From Sphaerimonospora sp050942215 (GTDB lineage Bacteria; Actinomycetota; Actinomycetes; Streptosporangiales; Streptosporangiaceae), in the NCBI RefSeq assembly GCF_050942215.1, contig NZ_CP192056.1, positions 496,001 to 560,000 of the forward strand: a stretch of DNA of 64,000 bases, in the 5' to 3' direction. Under the pieces are notes generated by a model. The model searched no databases and had not been told where the DNA came from. It was given only the letters and a program-made list of their open reading frames with translations. A program made the translations under genes and the position numbers. Positions within the stretch are counted from its first letter, which is position 1; every line of letters begins with the position of its first letter. Below, in pieces: positions 8,581 through 16,893 of the stretch.

Positions 8581-9267
8581 TCATCTGGCCGGCTCGTAGG
8601 CGCGGGCACTCGAATCTGTGACGGTGCCGTGCCCTGGCCTGCTAGACCACCAGAGCAGGGCGGCCGAGACCAGGCAGGCGGTGGTGAACCACAAGGGGGA
8701 GACGGTCGACCTCGAGAACCTCTGGATCATCCCGTATAGATGGGAGGCATCCGGCCGGGTGAGAACCCAACCGCCGGGGAGGTCGAGGCCCTGAGCGTCG
8801 ACCAGGGTCACGGCGGCGAGCCCGCCGAGCGCGGTGAGGAGCAGGCCGCTCATGGCCACCCAGAACACGGCCCGCCGGTGCAGGGCGACGAGCACGAGTA
8901 TGGCCAGGCCGCCGATGCCCACGAACAGCTCGAAAGCCTGCCAGAGCGTCGCGAATGCGTCACCCACCGCGCCATCCAGGACACGGGGCAGCCGCTCGAT
9001 CGACACGTGCGGGCTGATCCACGCCGGATGGCGGTTGGTCAGCGGAGGGAGAAGCAGGACCAGGCATGCGGTGAGGCGGGCCGCGACCGTGAGCGCGGCG
9101 CTCCGGTCGGCCGGTGGGACGTACGGCGTGGGCCCGCCGGGTGTGCCGACGAGTTCGTGAGCGGATCGGGCCAGCCAGATCACGAACAGAGCGTCGGCGG
9201 CCGTGGTGGCCTCGCCGTAGAGGTCACCCTCCCCGCTTAGTGGAATAGACCAGTGATGCCCGGCCAC
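8581..9267 (-). CDS. hypothetical membrane protein
   Basis: 228 residues from GTG 9267. Hydrophobic segments are apparent near residues 22-36, 60-78, 110-130, 134-158 and 195-210. The loops are rich in Pro and Gly. I do not recognise the family. Its start overlaps the start of the oppositely oriented chimeric ORF at 9256, so one of the two starts is probably wrong or one gene is a relic. Coding bias on this strand is good. Confidence 0.5.
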   Translation of the reverse strand: MAGHHWSIPLSGEGDLYGEATTAADALFVIWLARSAHELVGTPGGPTPYVPPADRSAALTVAARLTACLVLLLPPLTNRHPAWISPHVSIERLPRVLDGAVGDAFATLWQAFELFVGIGGLAILVLVALHRRAVFWVAMSGLLLTALGGLAAVTLVDAQGLDLPGGWVLTRPDASHLYGMIQRFSRSTVSPLWFTTACLVSAALLWWSSRPGHGTVTDSSARAYEPAR

Positions 9268-9561
9268 GACAGGGGATCGATATCGGCGTTCGTCGTGGTG
9301 CTCATGCTGGCCGCCCTGATCTGCCTCGGCCTGGTCGTAGACGGCGGGCAGAAGATCCGCGCCGATCTACAGGACCTGCCGCCCACGATCGACCTGATGA
9401 CCGCTGCCCGTGCCCTCGGCATCGGCCGGTCGAAGGCCTACCAACTTGCACGTGACGGAGAGTTCCCCGTTCGCATCATCCGCATCGGCGACCTCTACCG
9501 GGTCTGCACAGCCGACCTCATGAAGGTTCTCGGCGTGGAGGTGAGCGAGAGCGCGAGTTGA
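9256..9561 (+). CDS. chimeric ORF: TadG-like N-terminus fused to an excisionase HTH
   Basis: 101 residues. Residues 5-33 (DRGSISAFVVVL through LVVDGGQKI) look like the membrane anchor of TadG-like pilus proteins. From about residue 38 the sequence switches to the small helix-turn-helix seen in excisionases of actinomycete integrative elements: LMTAARALGIGRSKAYQLARDG, then IIRIGDLYRV and a short tail. In such elements xis is usually followed directly by int; here the stop is followed within 46 bp by an IS30 element and no integrase remains. The fusion probably arose by deletion, and function is doubtful. Confidence 0.6.
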   Translation: MPGHDRGSISAFVVVLMLAALICLGLVVDGGQKIRADLQDLPPTIDLMTAARALGIGRSKAYQLARDGEFPVRIIRIGDLYRVCTADLMKVLGVEVSESAS

Positions 9562-9606
9562 ACTCAGGGTCGCGTCCCTGCCCGTTGGCATGGACGCGAC
9601 CAGGGC

Positions 9607-11051
9607 GGATTCAACTGATCGTCGCAACACCTCGATCCTCCAGGAGGATGTGGTGGCGCAAGGAAAGGCGCGCGCGGCGATTCTCGCTGGTCGTCCGCCG
9701 CTTCGATCACCGGGGCGACCCCCGGTCAATCGGCGCGAAGAGCGGCAGCGTTTCTGGCGGTTGATCGCCCAGGGGCTGTCGAGCGAAGAGGCCGCCGTCG
9801 CCTGCGGCGCGTCGATGCCGCTGGGAACGCGCTGGTTCCGTGAAGGTGGCGGGATGCCGCCGATCAGCCTGGATCCGCCGTCGGGTCGCTACCTGTCGTT
9901 CACCGAGCGCGAGGAGATCGCTGTGCTGCGCGCCCAGGGGTGCGGAGTGCGGGATATCGCCCGCCGTCTGGGACGGGCCCCATCGACGATCTCGCGGGAG
10001 CTGCGGCGCAACGCAGCCACCCGCGGCGGCCAACTGGACTACCGGGCCTCGGTCGCGCAGTGGCACGCCGACCGCCAAGCCCGCCGGCCCAAGCAATGCA
10101 AGCTCGCCACCAACGAGACGCTCCGGAAGTATGTGCAAGACCGGCTCGCCGGACAGGTCCGCGCCCCGGACGGCCGCACGGTCGAAGGGCCCGACGTCCG
10201 CTGGATCGGCCGGCGCCACGGGCGTCGCCAGGACCGGCGCTGGGCGACCTCGTGGAGTCCAGAACAGATCGCCAACCGGCTCCCGATCGACTTCCCCGAG
10301 GACGAGACGATGCGGATCTCACACGAGGCCATCTACCAGGCCCTGTACATCCAAGGGCGCGGCGCGCTGCGCCGGGAGTTGACGGCCTGTCTGCGGACTG
10401 GCCGGGCGCTGCGGGTGCCCCGGGCCAGGACACGCCGGCGCGGCAAGACGTTCGTCACCAAGGAGGTGATGATCAGCCAGCGGCCCGCCGAGGCAGCCGA
10501 CCGGGCCGTGCCCGGGCACTGGGAAGGCGACCTCATCATCGGCCTGGGCAGTTCCGCGATCGGCACGCTGGTCGAGCGGACCACCCGGTACACGCTGCTG
10601 CTGCACCTGCCTGCGATGGACGGTCACGGCGGCCCTCGGCCCAAGAACGGCCCGGCGCTGGCCGGGCACGGCGCCGAGGCCGTCCGCGACGCCATCGCCG
10701 CCACCATCACCACACTTCCCGACCAACTCCGCAGATCGCTGACTTGGGATCAGGGCGCGGAGATGGCCCAGCACGCCCGGCTGCGCATCGACACCGGCCT
10801 ACAGGTGTTCTTCTGCGATCCCCATAGCCCATGGCAACGCGGCAGCAACGAAAACACCAACGGTCTGCTGCGCCAGTACTTCCCCAAAGGCACCGACCTG
10901 AGCCGGCACAGCCGAGATGACCTCGACGCGGTCGCCGCGGCCCTCAACAGCCGGCCGCGCAAGACCCTCGGCTGGAAGACTCCCGCCGAGGCGCTGAACG
11001 AGCAGCTAATCTTGATCCAACAAGGCAGTGTTGCGACGACCCCTTGAACCC
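9607..11051 (+). mobile_element. IS30-family insertion sequence
   Basis: About 1.45 kb bounded by imperfect 24-bp inverted ends: 9607-9630 and 11028-11051 share GG-TTCAA, then TCGTCGCAACAC when read inward. The single transposase gene fills the interior and its stop codon lies inside the right end. I could not see a clear short target duplication. The transposase looks intact, so this may be one of the younger insertions in the island. Confidence 0.85.
9653..11047 (+). CDS. IS30-family transposase
   Basis: 464 residues from GTG 9653, with AGGAGG 5 nt upstream; the longer frame would begin outside the IS end. An N-terminal helix-turn-helix region includes GRAPSTISREL. The DDE catalytic core is complete: Asp293 in GHWEGDLIIG, Asp366 in LTWDQGAEM, and Glu400 in PWQRGSNENTN, spaced 33 residues from the second Asp as expected for IS30. 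The FPKGTDL segment after the Glu is also typical. The enzyme cuts and joins the element's ends during transposition. Confidence 0.95.
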   Translation: MAQGKARAAILAGRPPLRSPGRPPVNRREERQRFWRLIAQGLSSEEAAVACGASMPLGTRWFREGGGMPPISLDPPSGRYLSFTEREEIAVLRAQGCGVRDIARRLGRAPSTISRELRRNAATRGGQLDYRASVAQWHADRQARRPKQCKLATNETLRKYVQDRLAGQVRAPDGRTVEGPDVRWIGRRHGRRQDRRWATSWSPEQIANRLPIDFPEDETMRISHEAIYQALYIQGRGALRRELTACLRTGRALRVPRARTRRRGKTFVTKEVMISQRPAEAADRAVPGHWEGDLIIGLGSSAIGTLVERTTRYTLLLHLPAMDGHGGPRPKNGPALAGHGAEAVRDAIAATITTLPDQLRRSLTWDQGAEMAQHARLRIDTGLQVFFCDPHSPWQRGSNENTNGLLRQYFPKGTDLSRHSRDDLDAVAAALNSRPRKTLGWKTPAEALNEQLILIQQGSVATTP

Positions 11052-11219
11052 AAGCAGCAATCGTCAATACCTGTGGATCAAGATCTTTTAGGCAGCTATC
11101 GACGGGTCATCGATGGCCGGTGATTCCTCGGGCCGCTCTAAAAGGGTCGCCCGCGAGCAGTGTCGGCGATCACGAAATTCCGCAGTTCTAGCGGGTCGGT
11201 GATCACGTAATTCAACGAG

Positions 11220-11875
11220 CCCTGGCGGTTGTTCCTGCCCGACAGCTGGGACGATGCCCTGGCCGAGGATGAAGGACAGGCGGAGCGGATCGCCCAGCGG
11301 CGGCGGCGCTGTGCGATCCCCGAACAGGTGCGCCACCGCCCCAAGTGGCAGCTCGCGCTGGGCGAGATCACCGCGCTGCGGCTGGAGCTGACCAGGCGCC
11401 AGATCCCCTATATCGTCAATGTCAAGGGCACTACCACCGCCTACCCCCACGACGCGGTTCCCGATACGACACCGTATGCGGGGACCGGGCGCCCGCCGGT
11501 GGCTGAGTACCGCACCCCTCGGTCCACGCTGCGGGAGCTCGCTCTGGCAGCCGGACGGCGCGCGTTGCGCCGGGTAACCTGGCGGCGGGGTAGCAAGCAC
11601 ACCGCGGGCTACCCGAGTGCGAAGATGACCTCCCGGTTCTTGGCGTTGCGGGTGCGCCCGGCCAACCGCGGCATCGCCCGGCAGGAGGACGGCCACCTGC
11701 CCGAGTGCTGGCTGCTGGCCGAATGGCCGCCCGGCGCCGGCGAGCCCACCGATTACTGGCTGTCGACCCTGCCCGCCGACACGCGGCTGCGGGACCTGGT
11801 GCGCCTGGCGGATCGAGCACGACTACCGCGAACTGAAGACCGGGCTCGGCCTGACCCACTTCGAAGGCCGTTTCC
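11220..11875 (+). pseudogene. IS701-family transposase, C-terminal fragment, frameshifted
   Basis: The frame begins mid-protein with WRLFLPDSWDD, continues through RCAIPEQVRHRPKWQLALGE, and reaches LRDLVRLA. It then shifts by one frame to RIEHDYRELKTGLGL and HFEGR, the glutamate-bearing C-terminal block of IS701-type DDE transposases. The N-terminal 150 or so residues are absent, and the residues expected between LVRLA and RIEHDY are missing, so there is a small deletion. Non-functional. Confidence 0.8.
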
Positions 11876-11880
11876 TTGCA

Positions 11881-12081
11881 CTACCGCAGCAACGACGGGG
11901 CTTCTACACCTATACCCCGCCGGCAGGCCGGCTCGAACATCAACTCCGCCACACTGCGGATCGGCCGGGCCGCTCCCGCCAGCGCGTCGACAATCTCAAA
12001 AAACGCATCCGCCCAGTTCCCGAATACCGAGTACACCTCGGCGCGGAACGCCGCCAGCTGCTCCAGAGCGGAGACTTCCAC
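11881..12081 (-). pseudogene. IS701-family transposase, N-terminal fragment, inverted
   Basis: ATG 12081 starts a run AFRAEVYSVF, ADAFFEIVDALAG, ARPIRSVAELMFEP, CRRGIG. This is the conserved N-terminus of IS701-type transposases (usually ending in EHRRGHG). Similarity stops near 11908, and the sequence then runs antisense into the C-terminal fragment on the other strand. Only about 58 of more than 400 residues remain. The two fragments together may be one IS701 copy broken by an inversion. Confidence 0.7.
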
Positions 12082-12244
12082 GGATGACGCGTCACAGAGC
12101 GCAATAGACTCTACGGCCGTCTGGTTGATCTTTCTTCGCAGAACCGATCATGCCCAGGCGGCCGTTCCCATGCCAACCCTCATAGCCGAACCGCGATCAA
12201 ACCCAGACCCGTGGGCTTAAATCGTCAGTACCATCTGATCACGG

Positions 12245-13471
12245 TCATATCCGCGTCTCAAAACGGAGTGCGCCGCGCAGCAGAAGGCGTGCCGACAGGG
12301 CGACGAGCACCGCAGCGAGGACTCCGATGCCCGCCATGGCCACGGCCCTGGCAACGGCCCAGCTGAGCCACTGAACCTGGTAGACGTCCGCAATGGTCAA
12401 GACCACCACCGCAACTCCTGAAACGGCTGCCACCACGCAGACGGGCAACGCGGCGATGACCGCCTGCCGCACGAGCACCCCTCCCAGCGCCCGCTCCGGC
12501 ACCCCGGAAGCGGCCAGCGCGGAGAACGAGCGGCGAAGGTCGATCAGTTCCTCCGCCTGGTGCACCAGCAGAGCGACCGCCGAGGTCACCAGGGCCACCA
12601 AGAGCGCGACGTCCACCAGGGCGTGGGCCTGGGAGTAGCCGACGCCGGCCTGCTGGGCCCCGGCCCCCGCGCCGAAGAACACCGTCAGGCTCACCACGGA
12701 CAGGGCCCTGGCCCACGCCCGCGGATCCGCCTCGACCAGCCGCGCGGCCAGCAGCGCCTCCGCCGACTGGGCCCGCCGACCGGCCCGGCGGGCGTACGCT
12801 CTGATCACCCAGGTCGCGGCCAAGGTCACGCCGAACAGCAGCAGTACCAGCCCGGCCGCCATGGCCACCACGGACCCGTACGCGCCGACGAGCGGAAAAC
12901 GGCCCTTCACCACGGCTCCGAGGACGAAGAAGCCGATGCCCGCCCCGAACAGAAGCAAGTCCCGCACCCGCGGCCCCCGCACGCGCGCACGGCGGGCCAC
13001 TCCCAGCGGGGAGGCGACAACGTGTCGGCTGGCGCGTGCCCCCGACAGAACCCCGCCGAGCGTCACCACAGCCACAACCACCGGCACCTGCGGCAGCGGC
13101 CCGGAGAGATGCGTGACCACGTAGAGCGCGCCGCCGCCCAGCGACCCGCACAGTGCCAGCACGCCTCCTTCCAGGGCGCCCAGCCGCCGCACGTCACCCG
13201 GCGTCGCCCCCGCCAGCCGCAGAGCGGCCAGCCGCCGCTCCCTGGTGGCCGAGGCCAGCCGATTGGCCTGGTGGACCAGGCCAGCGACCGGCACGGCCAG
13301 CAGGGCCAGGCCGAGCCCCGTCAGCGAACTACCCTCAGCCTGGTAGTCCGCCAGGCTGACAGCCAGGCAGACCAGGAACGTCGCCACCGCTGCGCCCGCA
13401 GCGACCAGCCGGGCGCGCACCCGCTCGGCCCGCGAGCGTCCCCTGTTCAACATCCGCAGCACGGTGATCAC
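12245..13471 (-). CDS. FtsX-like ABC transporter permease
   Basis: 408 residues with about eight to ten transmembrane segments. The motif QANRLASATRERRLAALRLAGATPGDVRRL at about 68-97 is the cytoplasmic coupling region of FtsX/MacB-type permeases, where the ATPase docks. A second FtsX-like half (RRSFSALAASGVPERALG) lies in the C-terminal part. It is the last gene of a PadR-ATPase-permease operon and overlaps the ATPase gene by 4 bp, so translation is coupled. Such systems export antibiotics or peptides or sense envelope stress; the substrate is unknown. Confidence 0.85.
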   Translation of the reverse strand: MITVLRMLNRGRSRAERVRARLVAAGAAVATFLVCLAVSLADYQAEGSSLTGLGLALLAVPVAGLVHQANRLASATRERRLAALRLAGATPGDVRRLGALEGGVLALCGSLGGGALYVVTHLSGPLPQVPVVVAVVTLGGVLSGARASRHVVASPLGVARRARVRGPRVRDLLLFGAGIGFFVLGAVVKGRFPLVGAYGSVVAMAAGLVLLLFGVTLAATWVIRAYARRAGRRAQSAEALLAARLVEADPRAWARALSVVSLTVFFGAGAGAQQAGVGYSQAHALVDVALLVALVTSAVALLVHQAEELIDLRRSFSALAASGVPERALGGVLVRQAVIAALPVCVVAAVSGVAVVVLTIADVYQVQWLSWAVARAVAMAGIGVLAAVLVALSARLLLRGALRFETRI

Positions 13472-14133
13472 CGCTGCACCCCTGCCAGCACTGCTCCGTC
13501 GCGCAGGGCGATCTCCCGGTCGGCGTAGGCGGCCACCCGGTTGTCGTGCGTGACCAGGACGACGGCGGTGCGGCTGGCTCGGGCCGTACCGATCAGCGCG
13601 TTCATCACCTGCTCGCCGCCGAACGTGTCCAGTGCCCCGGTGGGCTCGTCGGCGAAGACCACGCGCGGACCGGTCACCAGCGCCCGCGCGACGGCTACCC
13701 GCTGCCGCTGCCCCCCGGACAACTCACCGGTGCGCTGGTCGGCGCAATCGGACACCTCCAGCCGGGCCAGCCACTGCGCCGCGACGGTCATCGCCTCCTG
13801 CTTGCCATGCCGGTTGAACAGCATCGGCAGCGCGATGTTCTCCGCCGCGGTCAGCTCGGGCACCAGCTCGCCGAACTGGAAGATGACACCGAAGCTCTCG
13901 CGCCGCAGTTTGGTCAACTCCGCCTCGGGCAGCGTGTCGATCCGCCTGCCGTCCAGGACGACCTCGCCGGATTCCGGCCGGATGACCCCGGCCAGGCAGT
14001 GCAACAACGTTGACTTGCCCGCGCCGCTCGGCCCCGTGATGGCGACGATCTCGCCCTCCGTGATCGTCAGGGAGACGTTGGTCAGCGCCCTGGTCCGGCC
14101 GAACGACTTGCCCAGGCCTCTGGCTTCAAGCAT
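13468..14133 (-). CDS. ABC transporter ATP-binding protein (MacB/LolD type)
   Basis: 221 residues with every ATPase motif: Walker A GPSGAGKST at about 35-43, the signature LSGGQRQRVAVARAL, Walker B VVFADEPTGALD and the switch His in VTHD. EPTGALD is characteristic of the MacB/LolD exporter branch that pairs with FtsX-like permeases, which is what the downstream gene encodes. Its start overlaps the PadR stop by 8 bp, so all three genes form one tight operon. Confidence 0.95.
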   Translation of the reverse strand: MLEARGLGKSFGRTRALTNVSLTITEGEIVAITGPSGAGKSTLLHCLAGVIRPESGEVVLDGRRIDTLPEAELTKLRRESFGVIFQFGELVPELTAAENIALPMLFNRHGKQEAMTVAAQWLARLEVSDCADQRTGELSGGQRQRVAVARALVTGPRVVFADEPTGALDTFGGEQVMNALIGTARASRTAVVLVTHDNRVAAYADREIALRDGAVLAGVQR

Positions 14134-14638
14134 TGCTGTGCTCCTTCATCCGCGCGAGCGCGGTCTCGATCCAGCGCAGATCGGCGTCAAGGTGCTGAAG
14201 CGCGTAGTCGGCCGCCAGCACCTGGGCGGGCGCGCCGGACGCCTTCTCGGCGATCAGCTCCCGCATGCGGGCCAGGTGCGCCTCGCGTTGCCGCACGAGG
14301 TAGCCGTCGGCGGCCTTCCCCGCGACGGCGACCCGGGCGAACAAAGGGCTGGCGACATACGGCGCCGACGGTTCGACGGTGTTCAGCCACCGCTCCAGCT
14401 CTGCCTTGCCGTTCTCAGTGATCGCATACAGGGTGCGTTGGGGGCCGCCCTCCTGCTGCGTCTCGGCCACCTCCGCCAGACCGTCGCGCTCCAGGCGTTG
14501 CAGCGTGGCGTAGACCTGTCCGTACGCCAGCGGCTTGGCGCCGGCGAGACGATGATCGTGCTCCTTCTTGAGCTCGTAGCCATGCTTCGGGCGCTCGACG
14601 AGGAAACCAAGTAGCACATGACCAGTTGTCATATTCAC
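14126..14638 (-). CDS. PadR-family transcriptional regulator
   Basis: 170 residues. A PadR winged helix covers about residues 5-85 (LLGFLVERPKHGYELKKE, QVYATLQRLERDGLAEV), followed by a helical dimerisation domain. PadR proteins usually repress an adjacent transporter operon and release it when a drug or phenolic ligand binds. Here it is the first gene of its own operon with the ABC exporter, so autoregulation is likely. The promoter must lie in the non-coding DNA right of 14638. Confidence 0.9.
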   Translation of the reverse strand: MNMTTGHVLLGFLVERPKHGYELKKEHDHRLAGAKPLAYGQVYATLQRLERDGLAEVAETQQEGGPQRTLYAITENGKAELERWLNTVEPSAPYVASPLFARVAVAGKAADGYLVRQREAHLARMRELIAEKASGAPAQVLAADYALQHLDADLRWIETALARMKEHSNA

Positions 14639-15052
14639 GACTATACATCAAGTGAATAGTCGCTAGAAGAGAGACCCTAGCTATTGCTGCTCCGGCATGC
14701 TCTCGTGCTGCGCCGGCACCACCAGATGCACGGTCACGTGTAGGGGGCTCCGGCAAGTTGAACCGATACTCGCCCTGAGGTTGATCATCTTTCGGATTGT
14801 CGCCGGCCAAGCAGACAACCCGAAAGATGACAATCTTCGTGATCCTGGATCAGGAGTCCTGGATCTGGGGGGGGGTCGGGCAGCGCTGCTGCGAATGGGC
14901 AACGGGGTAGCAAGCGGAACGGGCGGCCATGGATGGGAGTCCCGGGGGCCGAGGTTCAATCGGGTGCTGGAGCGGGTGATCTTTAGGGTTGCCTAGGGTT
15001 GCTAACGGTTACGTAATCGGGTTCAAACCACTAACGCCACGCTAACGAACGA
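14639..15052. other. non-coding edge of the island beside the attachment site
   Basis: No gene is supported. The stretch contains the long inverted repeat at 14785-14830. Near the attachment site it has short repeats resembling recombinase arm sites: GGGTTGCCTA, GGGTTGCTAACGG and three CTAACG hexamers between about 14988 and 15048. An integrase gene would be expected here in a tRNA-integrating element and is absent. Confidence 0.5.
14785..14830. repeat. 17-bp inverted repeat with 12-nt loop
   Basis: 14785-14801 pairs with 14814-14830 at 16 of 17 positions (arm TCATCTTTCGGATTGTC). Outside it TTG and CAA also pair. There is no T-tract, so this is not a standard terminator. It lies between the PadR promoter region and the tRNA; it could be an operator, a recombination site or the stem of a small transcript. 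Confidence 0.5.
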
Positions 15053-15092
15053 TCAAGGGCCTGATCGCTGTCTCCAGTGATCAGGCCCTTGA
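15053..15092 (-). terminator. terminator-like hairpin downstream of tRNA-Pro
   Basis: A perfect 14-bp stem (TCAAGGGCCTGATC and complement) with a 12-nt loop starts 15 bp past the tRNA's 3' end. The position fits termination of the tRNA transcript. Its sequence differs from the hairpin beside the partial tRNA copy at 3.13 kb, as expected if an inserted element supplied it. Confidence 0.8.
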
Positions 15093-15107
15093 CCTGTAGC
15101 TTTCGAG

Positions 15108-15181
15108 TCGGGGTGGCGGGATTTGAACCCACGACCTCTTCGTCCCGAACGAAGCGCGCTGCCAAGCTGCGCTACACCCCG
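15108..15181 (-). tRNA. tRNA-Pro (anticodon CGG)
   Basis: A 74-nt cloverleaf without encoded CCA: acceptor stem CGGGGTG/CACCCCG, D-arm with AGCTTGGCA loop, anticodon stem CTTCG/CGAAG with loop TTCGGGA (anticodon CGG), and T-arm GTGGG/CCCGC with TTCAAAT. Discriminator base A. Its 3' half is repeated at 3179-3221, so it is probably the integration target of the island to the left. Confidence 0.95.
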
Positions 15182-15216
15182 GTGGCCCAGAACGTCCGCT
15201 CTGTGCCTCGGCAAGT

Positions 15217-16149
15217 CTAGCGGACTTTGCGGATGGATGTGCCACCAGACGCGACCGGGCGGCGTGGCACCAGGGTGAGCAGGGTCGCCTCCGGCGGGCA
15301 CGAGAAGCGTATCGGGGCGTACGGAGAGGTCCCGAGGCCGGCGGACACGTGCAGCCACGCGCCGTCGTGCCGGCTCAGCCCCTTCACCCGGTCCCGGTCG
15401 ATGCCGCAGTTCGTGACCAGGGCGCCGTAGAACGGGATGCAGAGCTGGCCACCGTGCGTGTGGCCGGCGAGCAGCAGCTGATATCCGTCCTCGGCGAAGC
15501 GCGACATGTTGCGCGGCTCGGGGGAGTGCATGACGCCCAGCCGCAGGTCGGCGTCGACGGGTGCCGGGCCCGCGATGCTGTCGTAGCGGTCGCGGTCGAT
15601 GTGGGAGTCGTGGATGCCGCCGACGTGGATGTCGAGGTCGGCGACCTTCAGTCGGGCGGTCGCGTTGTTCATGTCCAGCCAGCCCGCCGTCGTCATGGCG
15701 GCCCCGAGCTCCTCCCACGGCAGGTTCGGCACGCGCTGGCGCACTTCCCCCTTCGAGGTACGCCACAGATAACGCGTGGGGTTCTTCGGCCGCGGGGCGT
15801 AGAGGTCGTTCGACCCGTAGACGAACAGGCCGGGCCGGTCCATCAGGGGCGCCACGGCGTACAGATAGGGCTCGATCGCGTCGGGGTGGGCCAGCGTGTC
15901 TCCGGTGTTGACCACGAGGTCGGGGTTCAGCGCGGCCAGCGACCGCACCCACTTGATCAGGCGGGTGCGTCTAGGCGTCAGATGGAGGTCGGAGATGTGC
16001 AGGATCCGGATCGGTCGCTGTCCGCGGGCGAGCACGGGCACGTCGAACCGGCGCAGCCGAAACCAGTTCCGTTCCACGACGGAGGCGTATCCGAGTCCGG
16101 CGACGCCGAGACCGAGGAGGGACAGCGGAACAGCGGCGGCTTTTCTCAC
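15217..16149 (-). CDS. membrane-anchored metallophosphoesterase
   Basis: 310 residues from GTG 16149; the longer frame would run into the divergent yqeY gene. Residues 3-20 form a hydrophobic N-terminal anchor. The calcineurin-like motifs are complete: ISDLHL, VNTGDTL, YGSNDLYA (the usual GNH(D/E) block reads G-S-N-D here) and GHTHGGQL. Two metals would be bound to cleave a phosphoester. In mycobacteria the equivalent gene sits next to ponA2 and whiB4, the same context as here. The substrate is unknown. Confidence 0.9.
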   Translation of the reverse strand: MRKAAAVPLSLLGLGVAGLGYASVVERNWFRLRRFDVPVLARGQRPIRILHISDLHLTPRRTRLIKWVRSLAALNPDLVVNTGDTLAHPDAIEPYLYAVAPLMDRPGLFVYGSNDLYAPRPKNPTRYLWRTSKGEVRQRVPNLPWEELGAAMTTAGWLDMNNATARLKVADLDIHVGGIHDSHIDRDRYDSIAGPAPVDADLRLGVMHSPEPRNMSRFAEDGYQLLLAGHTHGGQLCIPFYGALVTNCGIDRDRVKGLSRHDGAWLHVSAGLGTSPYAPIRFSCPPEATLLTLVPRRPVASGGTSIRKVR

Positions 16150-16229
16150 ACAGTCATCATGCCCGACGCCTGCTCCTCCTCCGGTTAACCTGGCGAGAAT
16201 AACCCCGGCGGCACGGCAAGATGGAACGC

Positions 16230-16685
16230 ATGAGTGCGTTGAAGGACAAGCTGAAGGATGACCTGACGGCCTCGATGAAGGCACGAGACGAGGTGCGTGT
16301 CCGCACGATCCGGATGGCTCTCGCCGCCGTCAACGTCGAGGAGGTCTCGGGCAAGCACGCCCGCGAGCTCTCCGATGACGAGATCATCAAGGTGCTGACC
16401 AGGGAGGCGAAGAAGCGCCGGGAGGCCGCCGACGCCTTCGCCGGTGCAGGACGGGCGGAGAAGGCCCAGGGGGAGCTGGACGAGCAGGCCGTCCTGGAGG
16501 AGTACCTCCCCGCCCAGCTTTCCGACGAGGAGCTGGGCCGGCTCGTGGACGAGGCGATCGCGGAGAGCGGTGCCGCCGGTCCCAAGGCGATGGGGCAGGT
16601 CATGAAGGTTCTCACCCCGAAGGTCGCCGGGCGAGCCGAGGGTGGTCGAGTCGCTCAGGCGGTTCGCGCCCGCCTTACCGCCTGA
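16230..16685 (+). CDS. GatB/YqeY domain protein
   Basis: 151 residues from ATG 16230, which gives the family's usual MS-LKDKLKDDL start; the in-frame ATG three codons earlier is possible. YqeY proteins resemble the tRNA-binding tail domain of GatB and are predicted tRNA-amidotransferase-like factors of unknown function. The helical region with EEYLPAQLSDEEL and GPKAMGQVMKVL is typical. The final codons (VAQAVRARLTA) form the first unit of a tandem repeat that continues beyond the stop. Divergent from the metallophosphoesterase across 80 bp. Confidence 0.9.
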   Translation: MSALKDKLKDDLTASMKARDEVRVRTIRMALAAVNVEEVSGKHARELSDDEIIKVLTREAKKRREAADAFAGAGRAEKAQGELDEQAVLEEYLPAQLSDEELGRLVDEAIAESGAAGPKAMGQVMKVLTPKVAGRAEGGRVAQAVRARLTA

Positions 16686-16829
16686 GGTACGGAGAAGTCC
16701 AGGTCGCCCAGGTGGTCCGTGCCCGTCTCACCACCTGAGTGGTGGGTCGCCCAGGTGGTCTGCGCTCGCCTCACCGCCTGAGGTGTCCGAGTCGCTCAGG
16801 CGGTCCGCGCCCGCGTCACTCCGTCTGAC
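16651..16829. repeat. four degenerate copies of the yqeY 3' end
   Basis: Units of about 36-38 bp begin at 16651, 16704, 16747 and 16792. Each reads TCGC(T/C)CAGG(C/T)GGT, then CGC-rich, then the terminal CACCGCCTGAG or variant. The first is the real end of yqeY, including its stop codon; the other three lie downstream with spacers of 7-17 bp. They look like successive duplications of the last 36 coding bases. No gene lies between here and the convergent PBP stop at 16894. Confidence 0.8.
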
Positions 16830-16893
16830 GCATGGACGGGCCCTGCCCCCGGATCTTCGAGGACGGGCCCGTCGCGTCGTCGGTTTTCAGTTG

